Assembly: GCA_902806575.1 (NCBI GenBank)
Contig: CADCXD010000004.1
Location: 3,720,001 to 3,784,000, forward strand
From: Jackrogersella multiformis
Lineage: Eukaryota > Ascomycota > Sordariomycetes > Xylariales > Hypoxylaceae
Reading direction: 5' to 3'
Length of the DNA stretch: 64,000 bases
Part shown: in pieces, positions 45,405-55,516 of the stretch
Numbering within the stretch: position 1 is the stretch's first letter
Layout: the number at the start of each line of letters is the position of its first letter
Translations under genes and position numbers: made by a program
Notes under the pieces: generated by a model
Told to the model about the DNA's origin: nothing
What the model saw: only the letters and a program-made list of their open reading frames with translations
Database searches by the model: none

Positions 45405-47354
45405 ATGGACTCAGCCAAGCATAGCAAAAAGAGGAAGTTGAAGGACGTCAATGGTGGTAAAAGTGCTGAGAAGAAGTCAAAGGCGCTCCCTACCAAACCA
45501 CCTAAGTCGAAGAAGCTGAAGCGAGCCGAACCTGAGATTGTCGCCGAAGCCTCGAGCGACGATTCTGAGGTGGAAGAGGATATTAAAGAGCAAGAATTAA
45601 GCGACGATGAAGTCGGCGATTTAGGAGAAGATCCCGAGGAAATATCTGAATTAAACAAGAGAGTGGAAGCAGCAAATGCCGAGGACGAAGATGTTGGTGA
45701 TAATAACCAAGGTACCGATTTGCCCACCGACAGCGCCATCTCCGCCATGCAGACCGCGATAGGTTCGGACGCCCAGAACTTCACCGACTTGAATCTATCG
45801 GACAAGACGACGAAGGCTATCAAAGAGGATATGGGTTTCGAAAAGATGACACCCATACAACGGAAAACAATCCCGCCCTTACTCGCAGGCCGCGATGTGC
45901 TCGGTGCCGCAAAGACGGGAAGTGGAAAGACGCTGGCTTTCCTCATTCCCGCTGTCGAAATGCTGAGCGCTCTTCGATTCAAGCCGCGAAACGGAACCGG
46001 CGTCATCGTAGTCTCTCCTACCAGGGAGTTGGCTCTACAGATCTTCGGCGTCGCTCGCGAACTAATGGCTCACCACTCTCAGACTTATGGCATAGTGATC
46101 GGAGGAGCAAACCGTAGAGCAGAGGCCGACAAGTTATCTAAGGGGGTGAACCTAATTATTGCGACTCCGGGAAGACTTTTGGATCACCTGCAAAATACAC
46201 CCTTCGTCTTCAAGAACCTGAAGTCTCTAATCATCGACGAAGCCGACCGAATATTGGAGATAGGTTTCGAAGATGAGATGCGCCAAATCATCAAGATCCT
46301 CCCGAACGAAGACAGACAGACCATGCTCTTCTCCGCCACGCAGACGACCAAGGTCGAGGATCTCGCGAGAATCTCCCTCCGACCTGGTCCTCTGTACATA
46401 AACGTCGACGAAGAGAGTACCAGCTCCACCGTCGCGGGACTTGAGCAGGGCTACGTTACTTGCGAGGCTGACAAGCGGTTCCTTCTTCTATTCTCGTTCC
46501 TGAAGCGGAATCTCAAGAAGAAAGTGATCGTGTTCTTTTCCAGCTGTGCAAGCGTAAACTATTATGCCGAACTCTTGAATTACATCGATCTGTAAGTTAT
46601 TTGTCCCTCCCTCATTATTCTAGGAGAATCAAGTACATGTTATGTCGGCTCATTATAGATTGCTAACGATACTCTTCAGGCCTTGTCTATCTCTACACGG
46701 GAAGCAGAAACAACAAAAGCGGACCAACACGTTTTTCGAGTTCTGCAATGCGAAAATTGGCATTCTTCTATGCACAGACGTGGCTGCTCGTGGTTTAGAT
46801 GTAAGTAGTCGTGATTGAATCTTATAGCAATAGGTCGCTAACCATTGATCATCAAATAGATCCCAGCAGTTGACTACATTGTGCAATTTGATCCCCCCGA
46901 TGACCCTCGCGACTATATTCACCGAGTTGGTCGAACAGCGCGTGGCGCAAACTCCAAGGGCCGAAGTCTCCTCTTCTTGCAGCCCCACGAGCTCGCCTTC
47001 TTATCGCACTTAAAGGAGGCCAAGGTGCCTGTGCTCGAGTACGAGTTCCCGGCGAAGAAGGTTCTCAACGTCTCCTCGCAGCTTGAGAAGCTCATCTCGC
47101 AGAACTACTATCTCAACCAGAGCGCCAAGGACGGTTACCGCTCATATCTACACGCCTACGGGAGTCACAGCTTGCGGTCGGTATTCGATATTCACAAGCT
47201 GGATCTGGTAAAGGTCGCCAAGAGCTTCGGTTTCTCTACACCTCCCAGAGTCGACCTCACGTTAGGCGCGAGCATGAGCAGGGATAAGAAGGCGCAAGGA
47301 AGAAGGGGGTACGGAAGCCAGCCGCGACAGCCTCAGAAGTTTAGAAAGCGGTAG
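45405..47354 (+). CDS. HAS1: ATP-dependent RNA helicase HAS1 (DEAD-box)
   Basis: Three exons (45405..46591, 46680..46800, 46860..47354) give 600 residues. A Lys-rich then acidic N-terminal tail (1-~105) precedes the core. The Q-motif region is FEKMTPIQ (~145-152), motif I AKTGSGKT (169-176), Ia PTRELA (205-210), II DEAD (278-281) and III SAT (310-312). After the introns come TDVAARGLD and HRVGRTAR (V and VI). The region after helicase motif VI (LKEAKVPVLEYEF, then SYLHAYGSHSLRSVFDIHKLDL) and the basic C-terminus are distinctive of Has1. Has1 works in the nucleolus in early assembly of both ribosomal subunits and release of snoRNAs. The second intron falls exactly between ARGLD and IPAVDY. Confidence 0.94.
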
Positions 47355-47541
47355 TCTGGGATTATGAATTCAATCCATCTGCGGAGTTTCGGTCGTGCTT
47401 TGCCTGTCATGATATACCAGCTCTGTGTTGCTTAGACACTTAATGCGGAAATATATGCTACACTCAAAACCATCTCGAAAGTGACTTTCATAACAAGATA
47501 CCATGATTACCTACGGTATCTAGGTAAGTAGGTACCCAAGG

Positions 47542-48546
47542 TTAGTTGATTGTATATCCCCCATCGACCACCAGCGCATGCCCCTGAATAAAGGAAGCCT
47601 GGCCGGAGCACAGAAACAGCACAGCATCGGCGACCTCCTCGGGCGTGCCCATCCTCCGCATCGGCGCGATGTCGATGGCCGGCCTCAGCCTCTCCGCAAC
47701 CTCCGCCGTCCCCGTCGTCATCGGCGTGTCTATCACCCCCGGGCACACGCAGTTCACGCGTATGCCGTCTCGCGAGTAGTCGATCGCGTCCGCCCGCGTC
47801 ATGTTGATCACCGCTGCTTTCGAGGCGCAGTATACGGCTTTTTGCGAAGGGGGTTAGTACGGTGGTAGATTGTAGATTGTAGATTGTATTCCGTATTTCA
47901 CACGGGTAGAGACATCGTAGGTAGGTGATAGGTAGGCAAGTCAACAAGCAAACAACCCCCCCTTCCCAGGACAATAACTCACCAGCACCCGGCCGAGCCA
48001 CAACCCCCAACTGACTCGCAATATTCACCACGGCGCCCCTCTGCCCCGGATGCGCCGCCAGCGGCTCCTGGCCATCCCCGCCCGCCACCATCGCGCCCAG
48101 CGCCGCGCGCGACGCCAGCCACGCGCCCTTCCAGTTGACGCCCGCGACGCGGTCCCACTCCGCCTCGGCCGCCTCGTGCGCGCGCCCCGAGCCCCCCAGC
48201 ACCCCCGCGCACTGCACCGCGTAGTCCAGGCGGCCGAACCGCGCGCCGGCGTCTGCGACCAGCGAGGACACGAAGGCAGATGAGGCGATGTCGCCCGACC
48301 GCGCGAGGACCTGCGCCGCGGGGTTGATGGCGTGCAGCGAGGCGATGGTGGAGGTTAGAGGTGCGATGTCCGTGATGGCGAACCGCGTGCAGCCTGAGCG
48401 CGCGAAGGCGCGTGCGACGGCTGCGCCGATGCCTGTGTGTGTTAGGGGTGGTGTGTGTAGGACTAGGGGAGGGGGGAGGGGGTACCTGTGCCGGCGGCTC
48501 CCGTGATGAAGGCTACGCCGGGGAGATTGAAGATTCCTGATGCCAT
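47542..48546 (-). CDS. Short-chain dehydrogenase/reductase (SDR)
   Basis: Three exons (complement of 48486..48546, 47983..48432, 47542..47837) give 268 residues, the usual length of a classical SDR. The cofactor motif TGAAGTGIG is split by the first intron (53 nt). AVQCAG corresponds to the NAG strand motif with Gln-Cys in place of the usual Asn, and NIASQLG carries the catalytic Ser. YCASK (Tyr-x-x-x-Lys) follows the second intron (145 nt, containing three GTAGATT repeats). PGVIDTPM is the usual PG motif and the end is VVDGGYTIN. NAD(P)-dependent oxidation or reduction of an alcohol or ketone is expected; the substrate is unknown. It is divergent from the EthD-like gene 875 bp away and close to HAS1 at its 3' end. 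Confidence 0.9.
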
Positions 48547-49421
48547 TGTGGTGTCTTTACATCGGACGTGGTGCAGTCTTATAGTAACGATATTAATAAA
48601 GTATTATAGGCACAATTTCTATTATAACCTATCAGTTAGATCTCATTTATCTAGGTACATAGGTAGGTATAGAACATATGCAAGACGCTGTATTATGTAT
48701 ATAAAACCACCCTCAATGCTTCTACTCTCACCAAATCCGGTCTAGCATGCGGATGGCATGGTCTTATCAGAGACCAGATCTACTCCGATCGGGTTGCAAT
48801 GCTCCTCATCCCACTTCTCTTCTCTTGCTGCATGGTTCGGAAACCCCACTAACAATGTCGTGCAAGTGGAAGCAGAAGCGGAATGGAGTCTACGGCCTAG
48901 TTCACGATCACGATGATAGTCGAGTGTAACAAATATAAGGAAGCTAGGGATGGTCGCGAGGTTTAATCGAATTATAGACTGGGACATTCAATAACTGCTA
49001 GGGGTACACATGCTACTGGTGAGAATAGTCTAACATCCCATCCCCTTTATTAATAGTCTAGCTGCCATTCGAAATTTTCATGATGATATCCTACCAGGGT
49101 ATAAACATGCCCAGACTGAATGACCTCGTAGAGATTTGCCTTTCGGATATACCTATAAACCAGTTTAAATCACGAGCAAATACACTGAGTGTTTGTATTG
49201 AGATGCTTAATGTGGAAATACTCGAAGTGCCGAGTATTTAAACCAGGTAGCAACCCTGGAGCATGTTCATACAATAGCCGGGAACTAATTACTTATATTT
49301 CTTCTCTACCTACCTACAAGCCTACGTACAAATCTACTTAGAATATAGAAACAAATCCATATAACCACAGATAACACCACTCCCAACCTTCGAACTTCGC
49401 CACTGCCAGCGCATATTCGCC
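48547..49421. other. Divergent promoter region of the SDR and EthD-like genes
   Basis: About 870 bp, AT-rich, with TCTAGGTACATAGGTAGGTA near 48650-48668. Frames at 48742-48987 show no conserved features. Shared control of the two flanking genes is possible because of the head-to-head layout. Confidence 0.45.
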
Positions 49422-49739
49422 ATGACGATAACAATGATGATAGCCTACCCCAAAGACTCCAAACTCGACATGGAGTACTATCTCCAGCACCATCTACCCT
49501 CGGTCGCCCCTATATGGAAGCCATACGGCATGGGGGCGTTTCGGGTCATGGCAGCGACGGATTCTCAGAGCCCTTACGTCATGGTGGTCGAGATCGAGTG
49601 GCCCAGCATGGAAGCATTCCACAAAGCACAGTCCGAGACACCGGCCGAGACGAGCCGGAGGTTTATGGAGGACATGAATAACTTCACGGATAGTGACCCT
49701 GTCGTCTGGTTTATGGAGAACAAAGCTGGCGGGTCTTGA
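49422..49739 (+). CDS. EthD-domain protein
   Basis: Intronless, 105 residues, with a good ATG. The ferredoxin-like dimeric alpha/beta-barrel pattern is clear: strand TITMMIAYPKD, MEYYLQHHLPSVAPIWKPYGM with the conserved His pair region, strand YVMVVEIEWPSMEAFHKA, and the end VVWFMEN. EthD proteins include the bacterial ETBE-degradation EthD and fungal dehydratase-like or decarboxylase-like tailoring enzymes of aromatic polyketides; many members have no assigned reaction. It is flanked by an SDR and an alpha/beta hydrolase, a combination seen in small catabolic or tailoring sets, but no backbone enzyme is near. Confidence 0.88.
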   Translation: MTITMMIAYPKDSKLDMEYYLQHHLPSVAPIWKPYGMGAFRVMAATDSQSPYVMVVEIEWPSMEAFHKAQSETPAETSRRFMEDMNNFTDSDPVVWFMENKAGGS

Positions 49740-50049
49740 GTTGAGTTGATAAGGATGGGAGCAGGTGAGCGCATGTGCTTAGGGAGACTAAGTTGGGGGT
49801 TCTAAGACAAGAACGAGCTGTGATGAGAAGTCTGGCGGAAGACAAAATAGATATAAGTGAGGCAGGTGAATTTCGGATGCCCTAGTCAGCTAGCTACAAG
49901 AATTGTCTCAATGGCAAATAACAGCAAAGGCGCTTAATAAATGAAATTATCCTTAATAATCAGATATCGTCATATTTTGGAAGTTAAGGCAAGTATTCTA
50001 CTCTTACCATCTAGCTCAAACGTATATCTCGACCACACCACGCCGTGTC
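49740..50049. other. Convergent spacer
   Basis: About 310 bp of 3' flanks of the EthD-like (+) and hydrolase (-) genes; nothing else seen. Confidence 0.5.
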
Positions 50050-51000
50050 CTATTTCGTAGCACGGGACTTGCAAAACTCGGCCACCTCCACGCCCCAAGC
50101 CTCCTCCTTCTCGATGCCCGTGCCGAGTCCCAGCTGCGGGCTGATATGGTTGTGGCCCTCCAGCACCTCGTAGCTGATGTCGACCGCCGTCCACTCCTCC
50201 CTGAACCGCTGGGCCGACTCGTACATGAGCTCGGGGTCCAGCTCGCTGACGAGCAGGCTCACCTTGGCGCCGGGCAGCGTCGGCTCGGCGCCCTTCTGCT
50301 TCTCCCTCTCGAGGATGCCCAGCGATGAGTTCTCCCGGATCTTGCCCTCGCCCAGGTACGCCCTCAGGATCGCGTTGTCCTCCGCGCCCCAGTGGAACGG
50401 CACGCCGAGCAGGACCGCGCCCCGGAGCAGCGCGCCCGCGCCCGCCCGCTCCTCGGCCAGCACCTCCTCGCGCGACCCCTTGAAGTCGGGCGCGAGCAGG
50501 TACGTGGCCGCGTGGATGCCGCCGGCGGAGTTGCCCAGCAGGAACAGGTCGACGGAGGCGTACCCGGGCTTCTTCGTCAGGGAGGTCGCGATCCAGTCGA
50601 CGGCCAGGGCGACGTCCTCGCCGCCGGACGGGAACCGGGCGCCGTGGGAGGTGAGGCGGTAGTCGGCGACGACGACGGTGAAGCCGTAGCGCGCGGCGAA
50701 GAAGTGGCCGAGGTTGGCGAACACCAGGCCGTGGGCGAACTCCTCGTTGACCTTGCTGCCGCTGACGAAGCCGCCGCCGTACAGGAAGAGGAGCACGGGC
50801 TTGGCGCGGAACGGGTCCGCCGGCGCCTCGGTCGGGAAGTAGACGTCCAGCTGGTGTCGCGCCGTGGGGCCGTAGGTGTGCGTCTCGCGCCGCGTCGACC
50901 TGATCTCGCTCTCCTTCGCGATCAGGAGCTGCGCGTACGCCCCAAACGTGGGCAGCAGCACGTCTTCGACGCCGCGGCCGAATGGTCTTAGCTTGTCCAT
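50050..51000 (-). CDS. Alpha/beta hydrolase, esterase/lipase (hormone-sensitive-lipase-like)
   Basis: Intronless, 316 residues. VLLFLYGGGFVSGS (~69-82) is the oxyanion loop, with Tyr where most relatives have His (HGGG). Nucleophile Ser158 lies in GNSAGG (usual GDSAGG). The acid is probably Asp255 (SELDPE) and the base His283 or His285 (EGHNHISP). Thus the triad is intact and a carboxylester hydrolase is expected, cytosolic because there is no signal peptide. LDVYFPT near 51-57 is typical of the family. A longer frame in another register overlaps it because of high GC at third positions; this frame is the real one by motif. Confidence 0.9.
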   Translation of the reverse strand: MDKLRPFGRGVEDVLLPTFGAYAQLLIAKESEIRSTRRETHTYGPTARHQLDVYFPTEAPADPFRAKPVLLFLYGGGFVSGSKVNEEFAHGLVFANLGHFFAARYGFTVVVADYRLTSHGARFPSGGEDVALAVDWIATSLTKKPGYASVDLFLLGNSAGGIHAATYLLAPDFKGSREEVLAEERAGAGALLRGAVLLGVPFHWGAEDNAILRAYLGEGKIRENSSLGILEREKQKGAEPTLPGAKVSLLVSELDPELMYESAQRFREEWTAVDISYEVLEGHNHISPQLGLGTGIEKEEAWGVEVAEFCKSRATK

Positions 51001-52252
51001 CGCGCACTACCTAGTTCTGTTATCGAGCTAAGTAGGTATTTCTATATTCTAGGTAATAGACCACCACAGGCACACACCAGAGGGGATTATATAACAACGA
51101 TGCCCTGTCGGTGTCTCACTTGTGATGTCGGTATCCCTCGCCTTGCGTATCCCCGTACGGTTGCATCGGAAGGATTACGATGCGGGGAACAAACATGCGG
51201 TCCATGCGGTCCAGTAGGCTAGGTATTAGCTGATTTGGATGATAAATATTACCGGCACCAACATCCATGGTCCATAACCTAAGTACCGTACCCCCCATTG
51301 CCCTTAGCGAGATTGAAGTTGGGGTTTTCCGGCACGATACTCACCGGCATTTATACCAGTTGGGCCAAAGGGGATAACTGCCGCATTCAAGCCCTACCTA
51401 CCTATAAGATGGGGTCGCGCTAGACATAGGCCGCGAATTACGTACGAGGAGACTATGATGACTTCTGCTAACGCAAACTTTTGTGTGTTTGTCGACCGAG
51501 ACTAAGTATATAACTTAACCCGAAAGGTGCTAGAGGTGGTTCTCCGGCCATGGCAGCGGGAATATTAGAGTACGTAGTAAGTCCACGGGAATGGAATTCT
51601 TAGACACCCGAGATCATCGTCAGCAATAACAGCTTAGCTAGTTTCTCTGAAATCAGCAAAGAGGATGGTATAGCATTCTACAGATTAAGAGCGGTTAATT
51701 ACTAAAGTCGAAACTCTAGGCGAGCACCCGCGCCCCATGCAAGAATCAACGCCACTCGAGATCAGCGAACCCTAGAGCGCATCAATGATATGCACCATCC
51801 CGACGCGGACGGGAGGCGCATGGCTACACGTCCTATAGGAGTAGTTTCCGGTAGATGTGGCATCCAAAGGCGGCCCGATCCCTTTCATCGCTGCCCTCCG
51901 AGTGCCCGATTAACTACGCCTTCCAATGGTTATGCGCGTATATGTCTCAGGTCGTGATCAACTAGGAATAGCTGTTGATGTCGGTAACAGCAATTGTCTC
52001 ACTAATGACGCCACCAGTCGTCCTGCCTATATGAGTGGAGTAGCCGATAGAGCATGCATCGCTAGCCTGTTGGTGGAGAATCCTGCTGCGGGTAGGTATG
52101 TAGGAGGCTATATGAAGAAATAGTGATGGTAGGAATAGGGGCTTATAGAAATGTGAGAATCAGTCAGACCTAATTAGAGGTACCTAGAACTATATATATG
52201 AAAATACTAAGTTCGTTTAACTAATTCTCTTGTTAAATAAGGAAGATTTTTA

Positions 52253-52283
<31 letters not shown>

Positions 52284-52687
52284 TTTATTTTATTTTTATT
52301 TTATTTTTATTTTATTTTTATTTATTGTTTTGTTTATGACATCTTAGAAATAATCGATTAAATAATAACAAAAACGTTAAAAAACAAGGCAAGTTTATAT
52401 AGGCTCACCGTTTACAATAGAGATATAAATCCTCTACTTCGTACATACTTACCTAGGGTATATAGCAACCATTGAACCAAATCTCCGATATCAAAAACAT
52501 GAACACAAGATATCACTTCCAAATAAAAGCAAAACATCTCTACAAAGCAAAGGATAAACGGGTGTTCATAGATATTATAAGTAAACAATTACACCATCGC
52601 GTACCTAACCAACTCGTGATATTTACAGTAGCCCCTATCTCTTCCCATCCCAGCTTCTGGGACCACAACCGCAGGACAACAATTCAT
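51001..52687. other. 1.7-kb intergenic region with TTTTTA tract
   Basis: The promoter side of the hydrolase, then AT-rich DNA. Frames at 51926-52123 and 52472-53209 have no features; the second is antisense to MYH1 over its larger part. A long TTTTTA/TTTTA tract is listed separately. Confidence 0.5.
52247..52325. repeat. TTTTTA/TTTTA microsatellite
   Basis: About 80 bp of alternating TTTTTA and TTTTA units; a shorter relative occurs at 17648-17680 before the 1215-aa gene. Confidence 0.9.
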
Positions 52688-54988
52688 TCACTCCCTCTCA
52701 CCAGCCTCCCTAACCAGCGCCCAGCACTTCCGCATGCCAGTCCCCATACTCTCCTCATCCACACCCCTCGGCTCGCACCACCGGCTCCTCGCCTCCACCC
52801 CCTTCTCTCCCACCCCATCGCCATCGCCATCGCCCTCGCCCTCGCCCTCGCCATCCTCAATTTCCAACATCTGCACATGCATCAGCAGCCTCAAGTGCGA
52901 GAAGAGCCACGGCACGGACCCGAGCTCGCGCACATATCTGACCGCGCCCGCCTTGCCAACCAAGCCCCCAACATACGCCTCCGCCGCCCGCCTCCTCGCC
53001 TTCGCCGTGGTGCTCTCCGCCGGGTCCTCGAGGCCGCGGCTCGGCAGCTCCCACAGCCCGGCCAGGAGCCCCTTCTCGGGGCGGCGGTGGACGAGGTAGC
53101 GGCCGTCGCTGCGGCGCCGGATCGCGCAGACCAGGGTCTGCTCCTCGCGCGCGGCTTTCTTGGCCGTCTTGAGCGGGAACTTGCGCGCGTGGTTGGCGAT
53201 CGCGTCTAGGGCGGCGGGGCTGGGGGTCTGTGGTTCTTTTTTGGATTTGGGGGTCTTTTCCGATTTGGTGGTGGTGGTGGTGGTGGTGGTGGTCTGCGTG
53301 AATGCGAAGGACTGCAGGGTAGCCTGGATCCGCGTCCTAGCCTTCCCCCGGCTGGACGTGTCTTCCGTCTTCACACTCGCACTCGCACTCTGCTCGTCGT
53401 TGTTATCGTCCTCCTCATCTGCGTATTCCTCGAAGGGCTTGCAAAGCGTACACGCGTCCTCGATATCGACGACGGTATTCTGCACTGCAGCAGGTTTGGG
53501 CACCAAGCCCCTCTTCGCGGCCAACTGCAGGCCCTCGCCGTACGCGCGGCAGCTCGAGGTGATGGGGCAGGCCGCGCAGTTGGGCTTCGGCGTGCACACC
53601 GTGCTCCCGAGCTCCATGAGCGCCTGTCCCCATCGGCCCGGCCGGTCGCTAGGTGGCGGCTCATCCTCGTCATCCCCCTCGGCCCCATCCCTCGCAACCC
53701 TCCTCACCAACCTCCCCGCCACCTCCCACATCAAATCCACCACAACCCTCTCCCTCTTCGCATCCGCCAGCAACCCCAAGACCCTCGCCAGGACCCTCAC
53801 GACATTCCCATCGACCATAGGCTCGGGCCTCCCAAACACGATCGCGGCGATAGCCCCAGCGGTGTACCTGCCCACGCCCGGGACCTTGGCTATTAGCTCC
53901 GGGGCGTGGCTGGGCAGCAGGCCGCGCAGGAGCGGGTCCTCGCACACGAGGCGCGCGGCGCGGTGTATGCGCGTGGCGCGCGAGTAGTACCCGAGGCCGC
54001 GCCAGGCGGCGAGCACGTCGTCGGGGTGCGCGGCGGCTAGGTGGCGCATCGTGGGCCAGGTGGCGGTCCACCGCGTCCAGTACCCGATCACCGAGGCTAC
54101 GCGCGTCTGCTGCAGCATCACCTCGCTGATCCAGACCTCGTAGGCGCGGCGCGAGAGCCGCGCGCGGAAGGAGGATGCTTCTTCCTCTTCGTCGTTTTCG
54201 AGCTCTTCAGGCTCTATATCTTCTGGTCCTGTTGTGTTTCTCGTTGCGCTCTTAGAAGAGGAGGAGGAGGAGGAGGCTGGTGTACTCGGAGTACTCGGAG
54301 TACCTGTAGTAGTTGTGGCAGTAGCAGTCGTAGTACCAGCAGCCGCCGGATCCAACCACGCCTTGCGCCAGGGCATCTTCCTCGCGGTACTAACGCCGTC
54401 GAACCACTCCAGCAGGTCCTCGCGAGCCCGCCGGCTATCCAGCAGCAGCGGGCGGTGGTACGCCAAGCCGTGAGCGCGGCCGGGAAAGCTGACCGCCGTC
54501 GCGCCTATCGCATCCGTAGAAGCAGCAGCACCACCATCACCACCATCTAAGCCCACCCCCGGCCTCGCGAAAACGCGCTCGTACAGCACCGCATTCGCAT
54601 TTCCATTTCCATTCACATTTTTTCGTCCCGCCCCGCCCCTCCCTGCAGGGTGCGCTGCAACCTTGCGTCTCTTGGCGCGCGGCTTTTGCGCCTTAGTCTC
54701 ATCCTGGTATTCCTGTTCGACATCCTCATCCTCATCCCCATCCTCCGCGTCGCTGCTCGGCCGGGCCCTCTTCTTCGGCCTAGACCTCCTAGCTCTTGCG
54801 GCGGCGGCAGGCGGCGCGTCTTCGTCTTCGCGTTCGTCCGCGCTTTCCTTTACGTATTCGTCTTGCTGTTCATTTTCTTCCCTTTTTTCCTTTTTTTGCT
54901 TTACGGACAGCTCATTCTCCGTATCATCTCTATCTACCAAGACCGATGCCGAGGCCGATTGCCGTTTGATTCGCGACGAGCGGCGCAT
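52688..54988 (-). CDS. MYH1: Adenine DNA glycosylase (MutY homologue)
   Basis: Intronless, 766 residues, longer than bacterial (~350) or human (~546) enzymes because of a ~175-residue charged N-terminal tail and low-complexity inserts (TTTTTTTTT; GEGEGEGDGDGDG). The glycosylase core has WISEVMLQQTR with catalytic Glu289, the HhH segment KVPGVGRYTAGAIAAI, and MVDGNVVRV with Asp393. The [4Fe-4S] loop has Cys465, 471, 474 and 480, spaced C-x5-C-x2-C-x5-C where bacterial and human MutY have x6 first. The C-terminal NUDIX-like domain (LVHRRPEKGLLAGLWELP) recognises 8-oxoguanine. The enzyme removes A opposite 8-oxoG in the nucleus and mitochondria. RKRRK-like basic clusters (PRAKRRK, RRSRPKKRAR) are likely nuclear signals. 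Its promoter abuts the RasGAP 3' end. Confidence 0.93.
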   Translation of the reverse strand: MRRSSRIKRQSASASVLVDRDDTENELSVKQKKEKREENEQQDEYVKESADEREDEDAPPAAAARARRSRPKKRARPSSDAEDGDEDEDVEQEYQDETKAQKPRAKRRKVAAHPAGRGGAGRKNVNGNGNANAVLYERVFARPGVGLDGGDGGAAASTDAIGATAVSFPGRAHGLAYHRPLLLDSRRAREDLLEWFDGVSTARKMPWRKAWLDPAAAGTTTATATTTTGTPSTPSTPASSSSSSSKSATRNTTGPEDIEPEELENDEEEEASSFRARLSRRAYEVWISEVMLQQTRVASVIGYWTRWTATWPTMRHLAAAHPDDVLAAWRGLGYYSRATRIHRAARLVCEDPLLRGLLPSHAPELIAKVPGVGRYTAGAIAAIVFGRPEPMVDGNVVRVLARVLGLLADAKRERVVVDLMWEVAGRLVRRVARDGAEGDDEDEPPPSDRPGRWGQALMELGSTVCTPKPNCAACPITSSCRAYGEGLQLAAKRGLVPKPAAVQNTVVDIEDACTLCKPFEEYADEEDDNNDEQSASASVKTEDTSSRGKARTRIQATLQSFAFTQTTTTTTTTTKSEKTPKSKKEPQTPSPAALDAIANHARKFPLKTAKKAAREEQTLVCAIRRRSDGRYLVHRRPEKGLLAGLWELPSRGLEDPAESTTAKARRRAAEAYVGGLVGKAGAVRYVRELGSVPWLFSHLRLLMHVQMLEIEDGEGEGEGDGDGDGVGEKGVEARSRWCEPRGVDEESMGTGMRKCWALVREAGERE

Positions 54989-55516
54989 ATTGTCTCGAGT
55001 GTAGAAAAATGGCCAAGTATTCTCTCGGTGGCGGCGACGCGTTGGAAAACCCGAGTCGCGCGGTCACGTGATGTGCTCACAATTACAAATCAGAGGCTCA
55101 GGGGTTAAAATAAATTTGTTAGGCGGAACTTGAGACTAGCTTTAAGCATGCAACATGGACATTACAAAAGCAAAAGCAAAAAGTTTAAACTCCATCCATG
55201 CGTGTAGACTAAACTGGGAACGAAGATTGCTATATAAAAGGGTATTTAAGCCACCTAGTGAATGTATATTTCGAGATTGATATTCTTTCCTGCCATTCGC
55301 TCACTCTACACTCTACATTTCCTACTCTGTAAATCATACCTTTTCCTAGTATCCACCTCGACAGACATGCTGATACGGGGTGTATATTGTCCCTATCGTC
55401 GAGTCGCTACTTGCTTTCTCAGCATTTTTTGTCCTAATAATTCCCTCTTTCCCCTTCCAAAAAAGGATATACCGCTGCACTTAGCCCGTTTAGATGATGA
55501 TAAGCTACGCGATGTA
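54989..55516. other. Spacer between MYH1 promoter and RasGAP 3' end
   Basis: About 530 bp; AT-rich after 55100. A 99-codon frame at 55262-55561 is without features and overlaps the RasGAP end on the other strand. Confidence 0.5.

Noticed and set aside
49970..51007. 345-codon minus-strand frame longer than the esterase
   Set aside because: Arg-rich register shift of the same locus; the 316-residue frame carries GNSAGG and the other hydrolase motifs.
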